The translations under genes were made by a program, and so were the position numbers. A DNA stretch of 64,000 nt, taken from positions 2,343,731 to 2,407,730 of the forward strand of contig OZ234499.1 of the NCBI GenBank assembly GCA_965153455.1, written 5' to 3'. A model generated the notes under the pieces. It saw only the letters and a list, made by a program, of their open reading frames with translations. It was not told the DNA's origin and ran no database searches. The DNA is from Sphagnum compactum (Eukaryota; Bryophyta; Sphagnopsida; Sphagnales). How positions within the stretch are numbered: the stretch's first letter is position 1; every line of letters starts with the position of its first letter. Positions 47,001 to 58,345 of this stretch are shown here, in pieces.

Positions 47001-50000
47001 CACAGAAGTTCATAAATTGAAGGTTCCAGTTTTGAGAAGCTGGCAGTAGTAAGATTCAATTGATTGAACCAACAGCGCATCATGAGGGATAGATGGTGGG
47101 TGGACAAGAAATACTATCCCATTGGGTTCATTTCCCTAGCTAACCATGGCGGGTAGCTCAATTTCTGTTTCTATTACCTACCCTTCTACCAACCCACTAG
47201 CCCTTACCTAAGTACTAACCAATGTACTAACCATTTTCATGCCTCTAGTTACCTAGTACCTACTTGACCACCTATCCTTTACAGGCGAAATTAAAGAATT
47301 GATAAGAACTAATAAGAATTGAAGTCCATCCATCATCTCATCATCTCCTTGAATTTTTTTTCTAATGTCCAATTTCATCCTTCTTTTTCTATCTTAAACT
47401 TGAACCGTGCTTTAGTAAATTCCTGCACACATGTAGTAGCCATTCAAATTTCAAAAACAATGTGTTAAAACATGTTGAAACATATCATGAATTAGTAATA
47501 AAGTTTTTCAAAACGAGGTTTGATTCTTGTGAAATGTTTGACGTCAAGGCCTACCTTTTTAAACACAATCCATTGTCTTATGCTTTGTCTTCATGTTGTC
47601 TTGTAGCTATTCATTGAGCTCCTTAATTCTTTCATCAAAATTCAAGATTGTAAGGATCAAGAATCAAACAAATGGTGAGGTGGAATAAGTGACAAGGTCA
47701 TCTTATGTTGTTTAACCTAAAATCTATGGCAAGCAAAAAGAATGACATGTTGAATGGGATACTTTCCTCTATCATGAATTCAACTTCGCAATCTATAATC
47801 TTGAGGAATCTTCAAGTTCATGTTGCTTTTTCTCCTAATTTCAAAATAATATTGATAGGATAAACTTCAATAATGGTTTTGAATCCTTAGTGGTTTGTTC
47901 ATTCAATGCAAGTTTAAAATATTCTATGTTTGCGACAAATGTGGAATCTACAACATACACTATTGATTCATAACATTATGATTATCATTGAATCCAAATT
48001 TATCATTTTTTCACCGTGTTGTTGCAATGTAGCGTTATTCCTTTCACTCTAAGAACTAATTATTTAGATGTTAATATTGTTGACAAGTGATGGACCATTG
48101 CAACAAGCTTCACAAGAGTATCAACAACCTACCATGGAAAAATTGATTCAACAAGTGCATCAATAATCCTCCCCACTGAAACATGCCTACTCACAAGGTA
48201 TTGATCCATTGCCATCACATGTTTTGAAAGCAAACAAGAGCTGTAATAAAACATTGGATGAACCTAGTTTTAAGACATTATTAAATCTTTTGAATTCACC
48301 CCCACCTAAAACAACATACCCAAATAGATACACATGTGATCAATTTGCTTAATAAAATGGGTGGATTTTTTGACATTATTGTTCAACATGGTAATCAATG
48401 AAGGGAGTTAATATTTGATCTTACTCATATGCATTCAAGTAACGTTATGTTGTGCAAGATAAAAAAAACTTTTGGAATATTAATTACATATCACACACAT
48501 TGAACTACAATATTGGATTGAAAATTTGACCAATTAGGGAAATAAATTTATAATTTGATTAAAGATTTTCAAGTCTTGCAGCAAAAGCATAAGCATCAAT
48601 AGGATCATGTGAAAGAATTGTAGGTAACCAAAGTTTAGTTGATTTCCTTACAACTTCAACATGACAAATTCAACATAAAAAATTGAGCCTACAATAGGGA
48701 ATTGGAACAAATTAAAGTTGATCTAGACAAGTTCAAACAACATTACGCCAAATTAGTGAATGTTATGACATAGTTGGAGACTAACAACAAGAATTTTGCA
48801 CAACCTAGTTGATAGACAAAGGCATTAGATCTTGCAAGAGTCATGTTGAAAATAGAAATAGGATTGTTGATTTATAAGCCCAACTAGGAGTAGGTTGGAC
48901 ATTTACGTTGTAAAAAAAGGAACATCAAGAAACCAATTAAGTACATAGTTGGTTGAGAGGTCATTAATGCATGGCCAATTAGTTACGTAGTAAAACAACC
49001 CATGCACTAGCTAGCCTTTTTAAAGCATTGCCTTGTGTTAATCTTGTGTTTCTTGTCTCTTTTATGTTAAACGAAATCACCCTCTTTGTGGCAAACTTTG
49101 ATTTTGAATCCCATATAATCCCCTTGAAGAACCCTCGAACACCATAGAAGTTTACTATCATGCACTTCAAGCTGCCACAGTCCCCTTATCACACTCAAAA
49201 CTTGAAAACAATAACTTATTGAACTACATTCGACACTAATGTGACAAACTTGCATACCTACACCATCTCATCATTTCCAAATGCCCACCTTTGGGTTAGT
49301 GTACAATGCAACAAAAACAACATGAAAAACATGAAGAGCTTCTTTCCATTAGTTTGTGACCTGATGTTACCACCTTTTCACCATACTTGCAAGCAATAGA
49401 AACCAAAATTTTAAAACCTAAAATTTGACTATGTTTTCATCCATTAGCTCCAAAAGCCCAAATTTACCCATACTGTTTGTTTTCGTCCATCAATGTTTCT
49501 TCCATTTTCATGAACTTTTCCATGGACATTGACATACTCACTTGAACATCATATGGTTAATTTTTATAGATGTTCACAAACATCTCCAAATTTATTCTGC
49601 CTGATTAAAAACATTGCATGTTTGTGCATATACCTACAATGCATAATACCTTTTCTACCTCAATTTATGACCCAACAATCCTTAGAATTTGTTAAGCCAC
49701 AAAAACAACATAAAAATTTGTGATTCATGAACTTTCCACCATGCAAGTGGTTCTTTGCATTAATCATCACTTACATTCCTTATTTTGTAATGGTTCCTAA
49801 ACCTTTAACCACTAATAAAACCATCTCTTCATCAACTTCCATTAGGTCATATAATGATGTGTCTTCACAATTGTTCATTTCATGATTGTTCAATTTTGAA
49901 TTGTTCATTATAAAAGAAGCCAACTTCACCTGCAACAAACGAATTCAAAACCTTATAAGCATGAACCAACAACAAAAATAAAACATGCAAGTGTCATACT

Positions 50001-50920
50001 CACTTACAATCAAATGAGTTTTCTCATTCCCAACTTATTATATGACCAACCTTAAGGCTTTGAAACGTGAGTCCAACATCATATTCAACATGTTATGAGC
50101 TTTGTGTTCTTGAAAGCATGACATAAATGAAAGGAATGGTTGCAAGATTGTTACCACTTGCTTTTGCATATGTTGTTACTAAACCTAAAGTTTTACATCA
50201 AAATATTGAATTTTTGAGGAATTAGGTGCTAAACATTGTATTTGCATTTTGATGATTAAAGAAATTTGCAATAGTAAGTGCATTAAACAATAACCAATAG
50301 CTTCGAGTTTGGTTAACAACACATTGGTTGACCATGGGCCTTAATGTATAAAAAATAATTTCAGTTATAACCCAAACCTGTGGGCTCGACATTCATAGAT
50401 TTGTAGTTGATGATGTCTTTTCTTAGTCCTACAAGTGCAACAATAGGGTAACACAAAACACATATCAATTTCTCATGTTCAAGATGGGTTGAATTTACCT
50501 TTGAAAGAATGATTAAAACATTGTTTGTTGCATAAGAAACCAATGTTGTGGCATTGCGACTTTTTTGCTTTTAAAAATCTCTTTGTTTTGCCAATGTTGA
50601 CCATGAAACCTCATAGTTATAATTGTTGTAGATAAATTTACAGCTGCAATAGCACTAAGACTACCATCACAACTAATAAAGGCTAATGTAGAAGCTGAAC
50701 CACAATAATTTAGGTCATTTGGGCTATTTACAAATTCAATATTAAGGTTAACCATGGCATGAGCTTGGGGATCAATGTTTCATCATGCAAATTGTCCATT
50801 TCCTAAACCTTAACAAAAAGAACAAAAGCCAACACCTACCTTTGATAAGCAAAATTGAATGCATAGAAAAAATACAAACACAAACAAAAAATAAAACAAA
50901 GTTTGTAACAAGAAGACATA
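47001..50920. other. AT-rich gap, no supportable gene
   Basis: No recognisable gene. A stretch at about 48,690-48,830 reads, with stops, like a charged helical protein fragment (ELEQIKVDLDKFKQHYAKLV) and could be a decayed coding remnant; I cannot name it. Confidence 0.4.
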
Positions 50921-51660
50921 CCTTACTTGTGAAGGATGATGATCGACGTTCGTTGTGCAATCTAGATGGGCAACCTTTGTTGTGTGATTTGGATGATGGA
51001 CAAGGCAACATGCAAATTCACAAAACATAGAAAAAGATTGAACAACAAAATCCAAAACCAACTAACAAAACAAAACAATAACTTGAAGGAGGGGGGGAGG
51101 GTGAGTGGATACAATGTAATGCAATGAGACCAATACAATGGACATTCACCATAGAGTAATGATGGTCGAGATAGAAAGCTTGATGCAAACACAAGAATAA
51201 GATGAAAAACAAAACCCTAGATGAAATGGGAAGGTCAATGACAAAGATTCGATGGAGATGAGTTGTAGAAAACACAATAATGCAAATAAGTCAAGTAGGG
51301 TGCAAGTTGATGGAGATTTGATGTGAAACACAATGTAATAGAAACAAATTACAAGAGATAGAACATTCACCGACAGAGATGAACTACAAAACGCACATTG
51401 ATGGAAACAACTACAAAGAACATGGCGATGGAGATTTGATGCAGAACGCAAAATAATTGAGACAAGCTATAGAATGTTCAACGATGAAGATGAAATGCAA
51501 AGCATGAGGCAATGGGGATCGATGCATTGCAATGGAGATGAGTTATAGAGGGTTGGGCAACGGAGATAATTTGTAGAGCGCAAGGTGCAAGAGATAAGTT
51601 GTAGAATGATTCATGAAAGGTGATGGAGGCAGAAAGCTTGATGGAGACATAGAGACAAAC
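50921..51660. repeat. Degenerate GATGGAGATGAG-type repeats
   Basis: Phrases such as GATGGAGATGAGTTGTAG, GATGGAGATTTGATG, ACAGAGATGAACTAC and AACGGAGATAATTTGTAG recur about every 50-60 bp, with AACACAATA or GCGCAAG fillers. This is why several minus-strand frames stay open here. It is an old, low-fidelity minisatellite. Confidence 0.6.
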
Positions 51661-52480
51661 AAAAAGCAAAACCCTAAAGCCCTAAACCCTATAACCGGAA
51701 CAAAAACTGGGTTTTAGAAACAATCTCGATTCAGTTCCAATTCTAAACCTCAAGCCTAACGTGCCCAACCGGTCTGGTTATGGATTTTTTTTTTAAAATA
51801 CTGAAGGTTAGGCTCCTAGGCAGATCCCACCTAACCTAGAACCAAGGGTAAGTTCATCTGTTGATTCCCTCACCCCCACAGTTCCTTGGTTCTGGTTATT
51901 TTGAGGTTTGGAGATTTTGAATAGCTTCTGGTTCAGGTATTTGCAACTGGAACCAGAAATGGCAGTTCTAACCAGCCAAAGCAGGTATCCGCCCAACACT
52001 GGTCAAAACCTTGGAAAAAACCACATGCAAAGGACAACGAGAACGAGATATGGCTAATGGATCCAAGCTCTACCTAAATCATTGCAAGTAATCTCTTTTA
52101 ATAGCAATGAACCACTTGGTTGTTGTTTTTTTGTTGATGACACATGCTTGATTGATAGGCTTAAGGATTGTGCAGCAATATTTGACTTGCTCTCTCATCA
52201 CCAAAGATTTGCTCCTTTACCAAATTTTTCGCAATTATCAAAATCCTTATGCTGGGAATGATGGGATAGACAAGTGAATAAAATTCATGCACATTTTCAT
52301 GCAATGCCATTTTATGTTTCCTTTAATGTCTTCCATGTTTCTGATGCTTGTCTGAGTGAACTCAATGGAGGGAAAAAGCTACACCAAAATGCAATCCATG
52401 AACTACACAAGATCTCATGATCTCCATTGATGTGATTCACTCAAAACCCATTTGAAATGGAGAATAGAGGCACTATTATT
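51661..52480. other. Gap; short telomere-like motif run at 51666-51690
   Basis: AAAACCCTAAAGCCCTAAACCCTA near the left edge contains three plant telomere-type CCCTAAA motifs, one imperfect. The rest has no supportable gene or repeat. Confidence 0.45.
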
Positions 52481-53160
52481 TTGGTGGAAATCAGGATTCT
52501 AGATGGATTGAGTTGCTGCTGACATGAACGTTCTACATCTGATGGTGGTGGTGGATGTTTCACTTTTTTGGTGGGGGTGTCTCTTCACGATTTTGAAGGT
52601 TTTACTGAATTGCAATAGCTCAACTGCTTTTAGTGGATTCTTTTAATAGGATTCTTGATAGATCAAGTTGCTGCTGAAATGAAAGTTCTCCACTTGACAG
52701 TTTTCTTTTTTTTGGGCGGGTGGGTTGCTTCCAATGATTTTGAAGGTTCCGCTGGATAGCAAACCAGAGGTTGCACTGGAAATTGTGATTGCTGCAAAAG
52801 GGAAGAATGAAGGATGTCAGCTAGCTGTGAAGTTTTAGATGTTGTGTTTCCCCATTTACATACAGCTCTCTCTCTCTCTGTGCCTCTCTGGGAAAATCAG
52901 GAGATCTGGTGGAAGTTGGGTTCTTGATGGATCAAGTTGCTGCTGATATGAAAATTCTCCATTTGATGGGTTTTTGTCTTGGTTGCTTTTGATGATTTTG
53001 AAGGTTTTGCTGGATTGCAAGCCAAAGGTTGCACTTGAGATTGCACTTGCTGCAAAAGGAAAAGAATGAAAGAAGTTAGCTAGCTGTGAAGTTTAGATGC
53101 TGCTTCTCCCCATTAACATACAGCTCTCTCTCTCTCGCTCTCTGTGTCTGGGATTCAGAC
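52480..53160. repeat. Tandem ~255-bp repeats upstream of STN8
   Basis: Two nearly full copies (about 52650-52900 and 52910-53150) and one partial copy (from about 52490). Shared phrases in order are GGATCAAGTTGCTGCTGA, ATGAAAATTCTCCA, GATGATTTTGAAGGTT, GGTTGCACT, TTGCTGCAAAAG, TAGCTAGCTGTGAAGTT and CATACAGCTCTCTCTCTCTC. No frame is conserved. Confidence 0.85.
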
Positions 53161-53279
53161 AGGTTGTTGCCAATGTATCCTGATTCAGAACCTTATTGTC
53201 ATGAGAAACTCCCAATTTTTTCGGATTTACTGCTGTTTCTTCTGACAATCATTGGCATGACAGAAGTGCTCTTAGTGTG

Positions 53280-53880
53280 GCTGGGTGAGATGGCAGATGT
53301 GCATATTTGCAGCAGTCTCTAGTGAAGCTCCAACAGTGGCTGGATCCTCTTTGGGTGAGATGGCAGATGCACATTCCTTGTAGCAGCAGTCTTCAGTGAA
53401 GCTCCAACAGATGCAGGATCCTTTTGGGTGAGATGGCAGAGATATACACATCCTTGCAGCAGTCTTGAATGAAGCTCACAACAACAGCTGCTGCTGGATC
53501 CTCTTGGGCGAGATGGGCAGATGCACATACTTGCAGCAGAAGTCTTGAATGAACCTCCCAGCAACAGCTGCTGCTGGATCCTTTTGTGTGAGATAGGCGG
53601 ATGCACATACTTGCAGCAGCAGTCTTGAATGAACCTCCCAACAACAGCTGTTGCTACTGGATCCTTTTGGGTGAGATGGGCAGATGCACATACTTGCAGC
53701 CGCAGTCTTGAATGAAGCTCCCAACAGCCGCCGCCGCTGCTGGTGGTGGATCCTCTTGGGTAAGATCGCAGATGCACTTGCCACATACTTTCAGCAGCAG
53801 TCTTGAATGAAGCTCGCAACAGCAGCTGCTGGATCCTCTTTGGGTGAGATGGCACATGCAGATAGATACACATGCTTGCC
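53280..53880. repeat. GGATCC-bearing minisatellite, about 8 units of 73-90 bp
   Basis: Units read GGATCCTTTTGGGTGAGATG, then GCAGATGCACATACTTGCAG, then CAGCAGTCTTGAATGAAGCT and CCCAACAACAGCTGCTGCT. There are roughly eight copies differing by small indels and expanded CTG or CCG triplets. Because units are not a fixed multiple of three, all three minus-strand frames stay partly open (up to 190 codons). The array lies 0.4-1 kb upstream of the STN8 start. Confidence 0.92.
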
Positions 53881-54270
53881 GTTTGTGCCACAAGAAGGAA
53901 TGAAGGAAGGGTGAGAATGTTCTTCTTCTGTCGATGATACGTTCGGAAACTCGACAGCGCAGAACCGCTGACGGGGAGAGAAAACCGGAAAACCGGAAAA
54001 CCCCAAAAAGAAAGAAAAGAAACCCTGGGGAGTGCGCGCGCGTGTGTGGTTCATCATCCAGAATCGTGACAGAGCTCGTAGAATCTACGATGCACTCACC
54101 AACCCAATTGAGGGAATATCCTTATCTGCTCTCGTTCGTTACCTACCTCCGCTTACTGAAGAATATACATCCCCTCTGGAAACTCCACCAAAGAAAAGGG
54201 ATTGATTACAGCAGGCACCATTTGGTGGTCACACACACACACACACACATAGAGGCACGCAGGACTCACC
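53881..54270 (+). promoter_or_regulatory. Promoter and leader of STN8
   Basis: The sequence includes two AAAACCGG copies and a third AAAACC at about 53984-54003, a CG-rich start-like zone (54028-54046) and an (AC)n run at 54231-54249, which ends 21 bases before the start codon. No TATA box is evident. Confidence 0.45.
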
Positions 54271-56862
54271 ATGGCAGAGCTCCTACGAGCACCAACCCTT
54301 CTTGTACCACATCATCTCATTGCCAGCAGCAGCAGTGGTGTCGATAGTGGGAGGACAAGAGGAGGGTGGAAGGAGAGACATTCGAAGCAAGAATGTTGTG
54401 TGTGCATGTGCTCCAATATCTGGGGGGAGTTGGGTGTAGGCAGCAGATCCTTCTTCATCAGCAGCAATCTGCCTGGAAGCTGGATGGTGAAGCTTGGCAG
54501 CGACGGAAGAGGAAGAGGAGGAGGATCAAGGAGCAATGTGGGTGATGATGATCATCATCATCATCAAGGAAGCAGCAGCATCATGGTGATGGCCAATCTC
54601 GTGAATGATGTGGTCGCGAATCTGCCTGTCTGGGATGGAACCCTGAAGCAAACTGTGCAGCAATTGGCGAGTCAGGATACTGGAAGCTTGATACAACAAC
54701 TGGGTTCCACAGCAATCAGCTCGTTTGCGGAGCTCCCGGATGGTGAGAGATGGAAGATTGTGAGTGGGTCTGCTTTCGGGTGGTTTTATCTCACGGCTCG
54801 ACCGGGAGTTCTCAAAGGAGCTTTGGATTCCTACGTTTTGGCTCCTCTCCAATTCCTGGTCGATGGTGCTCTGGGGAGAAGGAATTGGAAGAGGACGGAT
54901 TTTCTTGTCGATGAGAGACTCGGCGAAGGCTCCTTTGGCACTGTGTATGCGGGTTTTGTTTTGCCCCGCAAATTGGCCACGGTTCAAGATGACGACGAGT
55001 TTGGAAGACGAGGTCGCCGTATCGAAGAGTACAAAGACTACAAAAGCTTTGACAAAGTCATCCTTAAGAAGGCAAGAATAATTCTGAAGACACACACATA
55101 GGACCAACTCTTTGTGTTTTTCCTTCTTCCTGACCAATTGAAGACCAAAAAACACAAGCATGACAAAAATTGAATGACATGCAGGTGAAAGTTGGGGTGC
55201 AAGGAGCAGATGAATGCGGGGAGATGGAGGAGTGGTTCAATTACAGAATGCGTAGGGCTGCACCAGATACCTGTGCCAAATACCTGGGGAGCTTCAGAGC
55301 TGATGCAACTCGGGGTCAGTTCACACAGGGTGGCAAATGGCTTGTCTGGAAATACGAGGTACCTACTTCTATGGCAGCCAATTGCCTTCCCAAAACTCCA
55401 TTCTGTGATTTCCAAATCTTTCATGCAACCAAGTAGTTTTCAGATTCTATTATTATTTTTTTATGCAAAGAAGAAGACGACAAAGCAGAGTGTTACACTG
55501 ACAAAGCACTGTGGAGAGGCATTTAGGTCAAAAAAAAGAAGCAAATCTCTCTATCTCTCTCTCTCACACGCACACACACACACATACCTGTCATGAACTG
55601 CTTGCTGCAGGGTGATTCAACATTGTTGGATTTTATGAAGCAGCGCAACTTTCCTGAGAATCTAGAAACACCATTATTTGGTCGCACACTAAAGAGCAAG
55701 GGTCAACTGCAACGGCACTCGCTGATAATCAAGCAAATAATGCGCCAGATTATCAGCTCCCTCAACAAAATGCATGCAACAGGGATAGTGCATCGTGATG
55801 TGAAGCCATCAAATCTTGTTGTCACCAACAAGGGAAAATTGAAATTCATTGATTTTGGTGCAGCCACGGACCTTCGAGTGGGCAAGAATTTTGTGCCAGA
55901 GCGAGGGATGTTGGATCCTGATTACTGCCCTCCAGAGCTTTATGTTCTTCCTGAGGAGACTCCAAACCCTCCACCAGCACCTGTTGCTGCTGCTCTTTCC
56001 CCCTTCATTTGGCAGGTAAAGAATTACATCTCAAAAAATGGGGGTTTCAGACCATGTGTTTTGGTGGGGCATAGATGCATACATGTGCAATGTCTCTCTG
56101 TTAGCATTCATATTGCTGTTGCTTCAGGAAATGCAACAGAAACAAGAGACAGCCGTTTTTCCTAGAATGGTTTGCCCAGATTTTGGGCAGATTATCATTC
56201 CCTCATCTACCTCACCATTGGGAACTGATGAAGTCAGTAGTGGATAGTCATGGCAGCTCATCACTGCTATTTGTGATGAAGGTGATGATGGTTTGACACT
56301 TTGTGAGCAACTCTCATAAGGTTATGACTGCACCCATTGTTGTGTTACCTTCAGATTGTTGTTGTTGTGGAGATTTTCTCCACAATTTTGCAGGTATGAT
56401 GTCTCTGTTGTTAGTATTCAAATTCATTGCTACAATCAAGAGTGGAGAAGAAACACACAAAGGGTTTTGAAACAAAGGGTGTCGTTCTTCTTCGTGGAAA
56501 TGTGATGATGGCAGTTCAACAGCCCCGATCTTTTTGACATGTACTCAGCGGGAGTGATACTGCTACAAATGGCGTGCAGTGGATTGCGAACGCCAATTGG
56601 ACTCCAACTCTTCAAGAAAGAAATAGCAGAGGTGGGATATGACTTGAACAAGTGGAGAAGAATAACAAAAGTGAGAACCAATTTTGAGGTGCTTGATCTC
56701 AATGGTGGAACAGGTTGGGATTTAGTGACAAAACTGATTTGTGAAAGGGGCATGCTGAGAAGGGGCCGCCTGTCAGCAGCTGCCGCCTTACGACACCCAT
56801 ATTTTCTTTTGGGTGGTGACCAGGCAGCATCAGTGCTATCAAAACTCACTTTGTCGAGATAG
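54271..56862 (+). CDS. STN8: STN8-type thylakoid serine/threonine kinase, 4 exons, 575 aa
   Basis: Exons: 54271-55071, 55185-55358, 55611-56015, 56515-56862; all junctions keep frame. Intron 1 has a GC donor (AAG|GCAAGA); the others are GT-AG. Residues 1-150 are a variable, plastid-targeting-like region with a DDDHHHH stretch. A membrane-type segment with the family motif WFYLTARPGVL sits near 170-182. The kinase domain follows: GEGSFGTVYAG (218-228), VILKK (263-267) with the ATP-binding lysine, HRDVKPSN (386-393), DFG (406-408) and DPDYCPPELYVLPEE. The C-terminus LRHPYFLLGGDQAASVLSKL distinguishes STN8 from STN7. In Arabidopsis STN8 phosphorylates photosystem II core proteins such as D1, D2 and CP43. 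All catalytic residues are present. The N-terminus is about 80 residues longer than the Arabidopsis protein. Confidence 0.95.
56125..56400 (+). repeat. Copy 3 of the dispersed element, inside STN8 intron 3
   Basis: It shares AAATGCAACAGAAAC, TTTGCCCAGATT, GGCAGCTCATCACTGCTATT, TTTGTGAGCAACTCTCATAA, GGTTATGACTGCACCCATT and TGTGTTACCTTCA with the copy in ABCB intron 12. A short direct repeat flanks it (GTCTCTCTGTTAGCATTCAT at about 56089 and GTCTCTGTTGTTAGTATTCA at about 56401), possibly a diverged target duplication. Confidence 0.75.
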
Positions 56863-58180
56863 CTCGGGGCAATCTGCAAAGCTTTTTTTTGTCTTATTGT
56901 GAATGGCACAACTTAGATCATGTCCCGACGAGGTTTTTGCTGCTGGTTTTTACTGTATTTTCAGCAGTGTGTACACTAGCAATTATCAACCTTTGCTCTC
57001 AACTTTTCCTCTTTAACCATTAATCAAATCTCTGAGTTGTCACATGGTAATCCAAGCACCAATATAATGTTGTTCCTTACGTTGCAAAAGAATGTATACA
57101 CAAAATACTTATATACAAAATGATATTAATAACAATAGCGAAGAGTGTAAGACTAAAAGGAAGATCCATTTGTTGTTGTGTGATAAAATAAACACAATAT
57201 CTTAAAACATTATCATTTAAACAATTACGGTGGATTAAATTTTATTCTTTAGTCACATGGGTGTTTCCTTTTGTTATTTGCATTGCTAAAGGTTGATGAT
57301 TTGGGTTGCTTGTGACTAAGAAACTGCTTAAGTTCGCAAAATGGTCAGATGATTTGTGTTGCTTGTGATTAAGAAATTGCCTAAGTTCATAAAATGATGG
57401 GTAACTTACTTTGACTAGTGTGCCCTATAGCCCAAGTGTGAATTGGATGATTTCACTACTCAAAGTGTGAATAGGACCTTGATGATTGTGCCCAATTGTG
57501 TATAAAATTATTTAAAATTTAAAATTAATTTGCAAAGAAAAAAATGATTCAAAATTCAATATATCCCACACTTTAGGTCTAAAATTTATGAAATCACCTC
57601 CAAGAAATCCCACACATAAGGGCTTTCCAATTATACCAAGAGCTTGCCTCAATTCCCCTAAAAGTTTTAGTTTTGATTTTATCGAATTTTCTTTGACAAA
57701 ATTGTTCAATATTCAATACCTCTTTCACATTATAGGTCTAAAGTCTAAACCTTATGGAACCACCTTAATGCACCCTCTACATCAAGGGCTTTCCAATGGT
57801 ACCAACAACAAAATGGGTGCCATAGTTTGAGAGATCTTAATGTCACAAACAAAACAAATAAACAACCTCAACATATGGATAATAAGGATATGTAGAAATG
57901 AACATTGTCTTCGTAACAAAAACAACTTTAATAACTTATATTTTTCCACTATGGAAAGGCTATCAAACAATTAAAAGACACATAATTTCAAAGTAACCAC
58001 TAAGGAAAGTAGAATTGATGGTAGTAGATAAAATGGAGGTGATGGTAATAGTTTCATTTTTCAATCATGTGACACTAAAGGACATTCAACAACCAACCCC
58101 AACATTAGATCATAAAATGCATATTATAAACTTGGGTGTTGCATTACAATGCACTACCGAGTAACAATCAACATTGTAAT
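56863..58180. repeat. STN8 3' flank and AT-rich gap with two tandem duplications
   Basis: After a probable 3' UTR (to about 57,000) two duplications are seen. One is a ~58-bp unit at about 57294-57400 (GATGATTTGGGTTGCTTGTG, then AAGAAACTGC, then TAAGTTCGCAAAATG). The other is a ~165-bp unit at about 57550-57805 (TAGGTCTAAA, then AAGGGCTTTCCAA, then TACCAA). No gene. Confidence 0.6.
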
Positions 58181-58345
58181 GCAACTTGAATTGAATTTCA
58201 ATTCAATTCAATTCACTTCAGTTCATATTTAACTGAATTGAATTTAAATACATCACATGAAATTTGATTTGATTTGAATTGAATTCCAACTCAATTAAAT
58301 TCAATTCAACTATTGGATTAAGATTCAATTCAATTAACAAAAAAT
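58181..58345. repeat. Self-complementary AATTGAATTC-type microsatellite
   Basis: An imperfect array of TTGAATT, AATTCAA and close variants on both strands, so it can fold on itself. AT-rich and non-coding. Confidence 0.8.

Noticed and set aside
48690-48830. Possible retroelement gag-like fragment
   Set aside because: Only one short helical stretch with stops around it; no zinc knuckle, protease, polymerase or long terminal repeats found.
53280-53880. CRISPR-like spaced repeats
   Set aside because: Units are contiguous and diverge gradually without unique spacers, in a eukaryotic genome; this is a minisatellite.
53319-53891. 190-codon minus-strand frame with repeated peptide
   Set aside because: It is produced by the minisatellite: the same peptide phrase shifts between frames, and there is no known domain.
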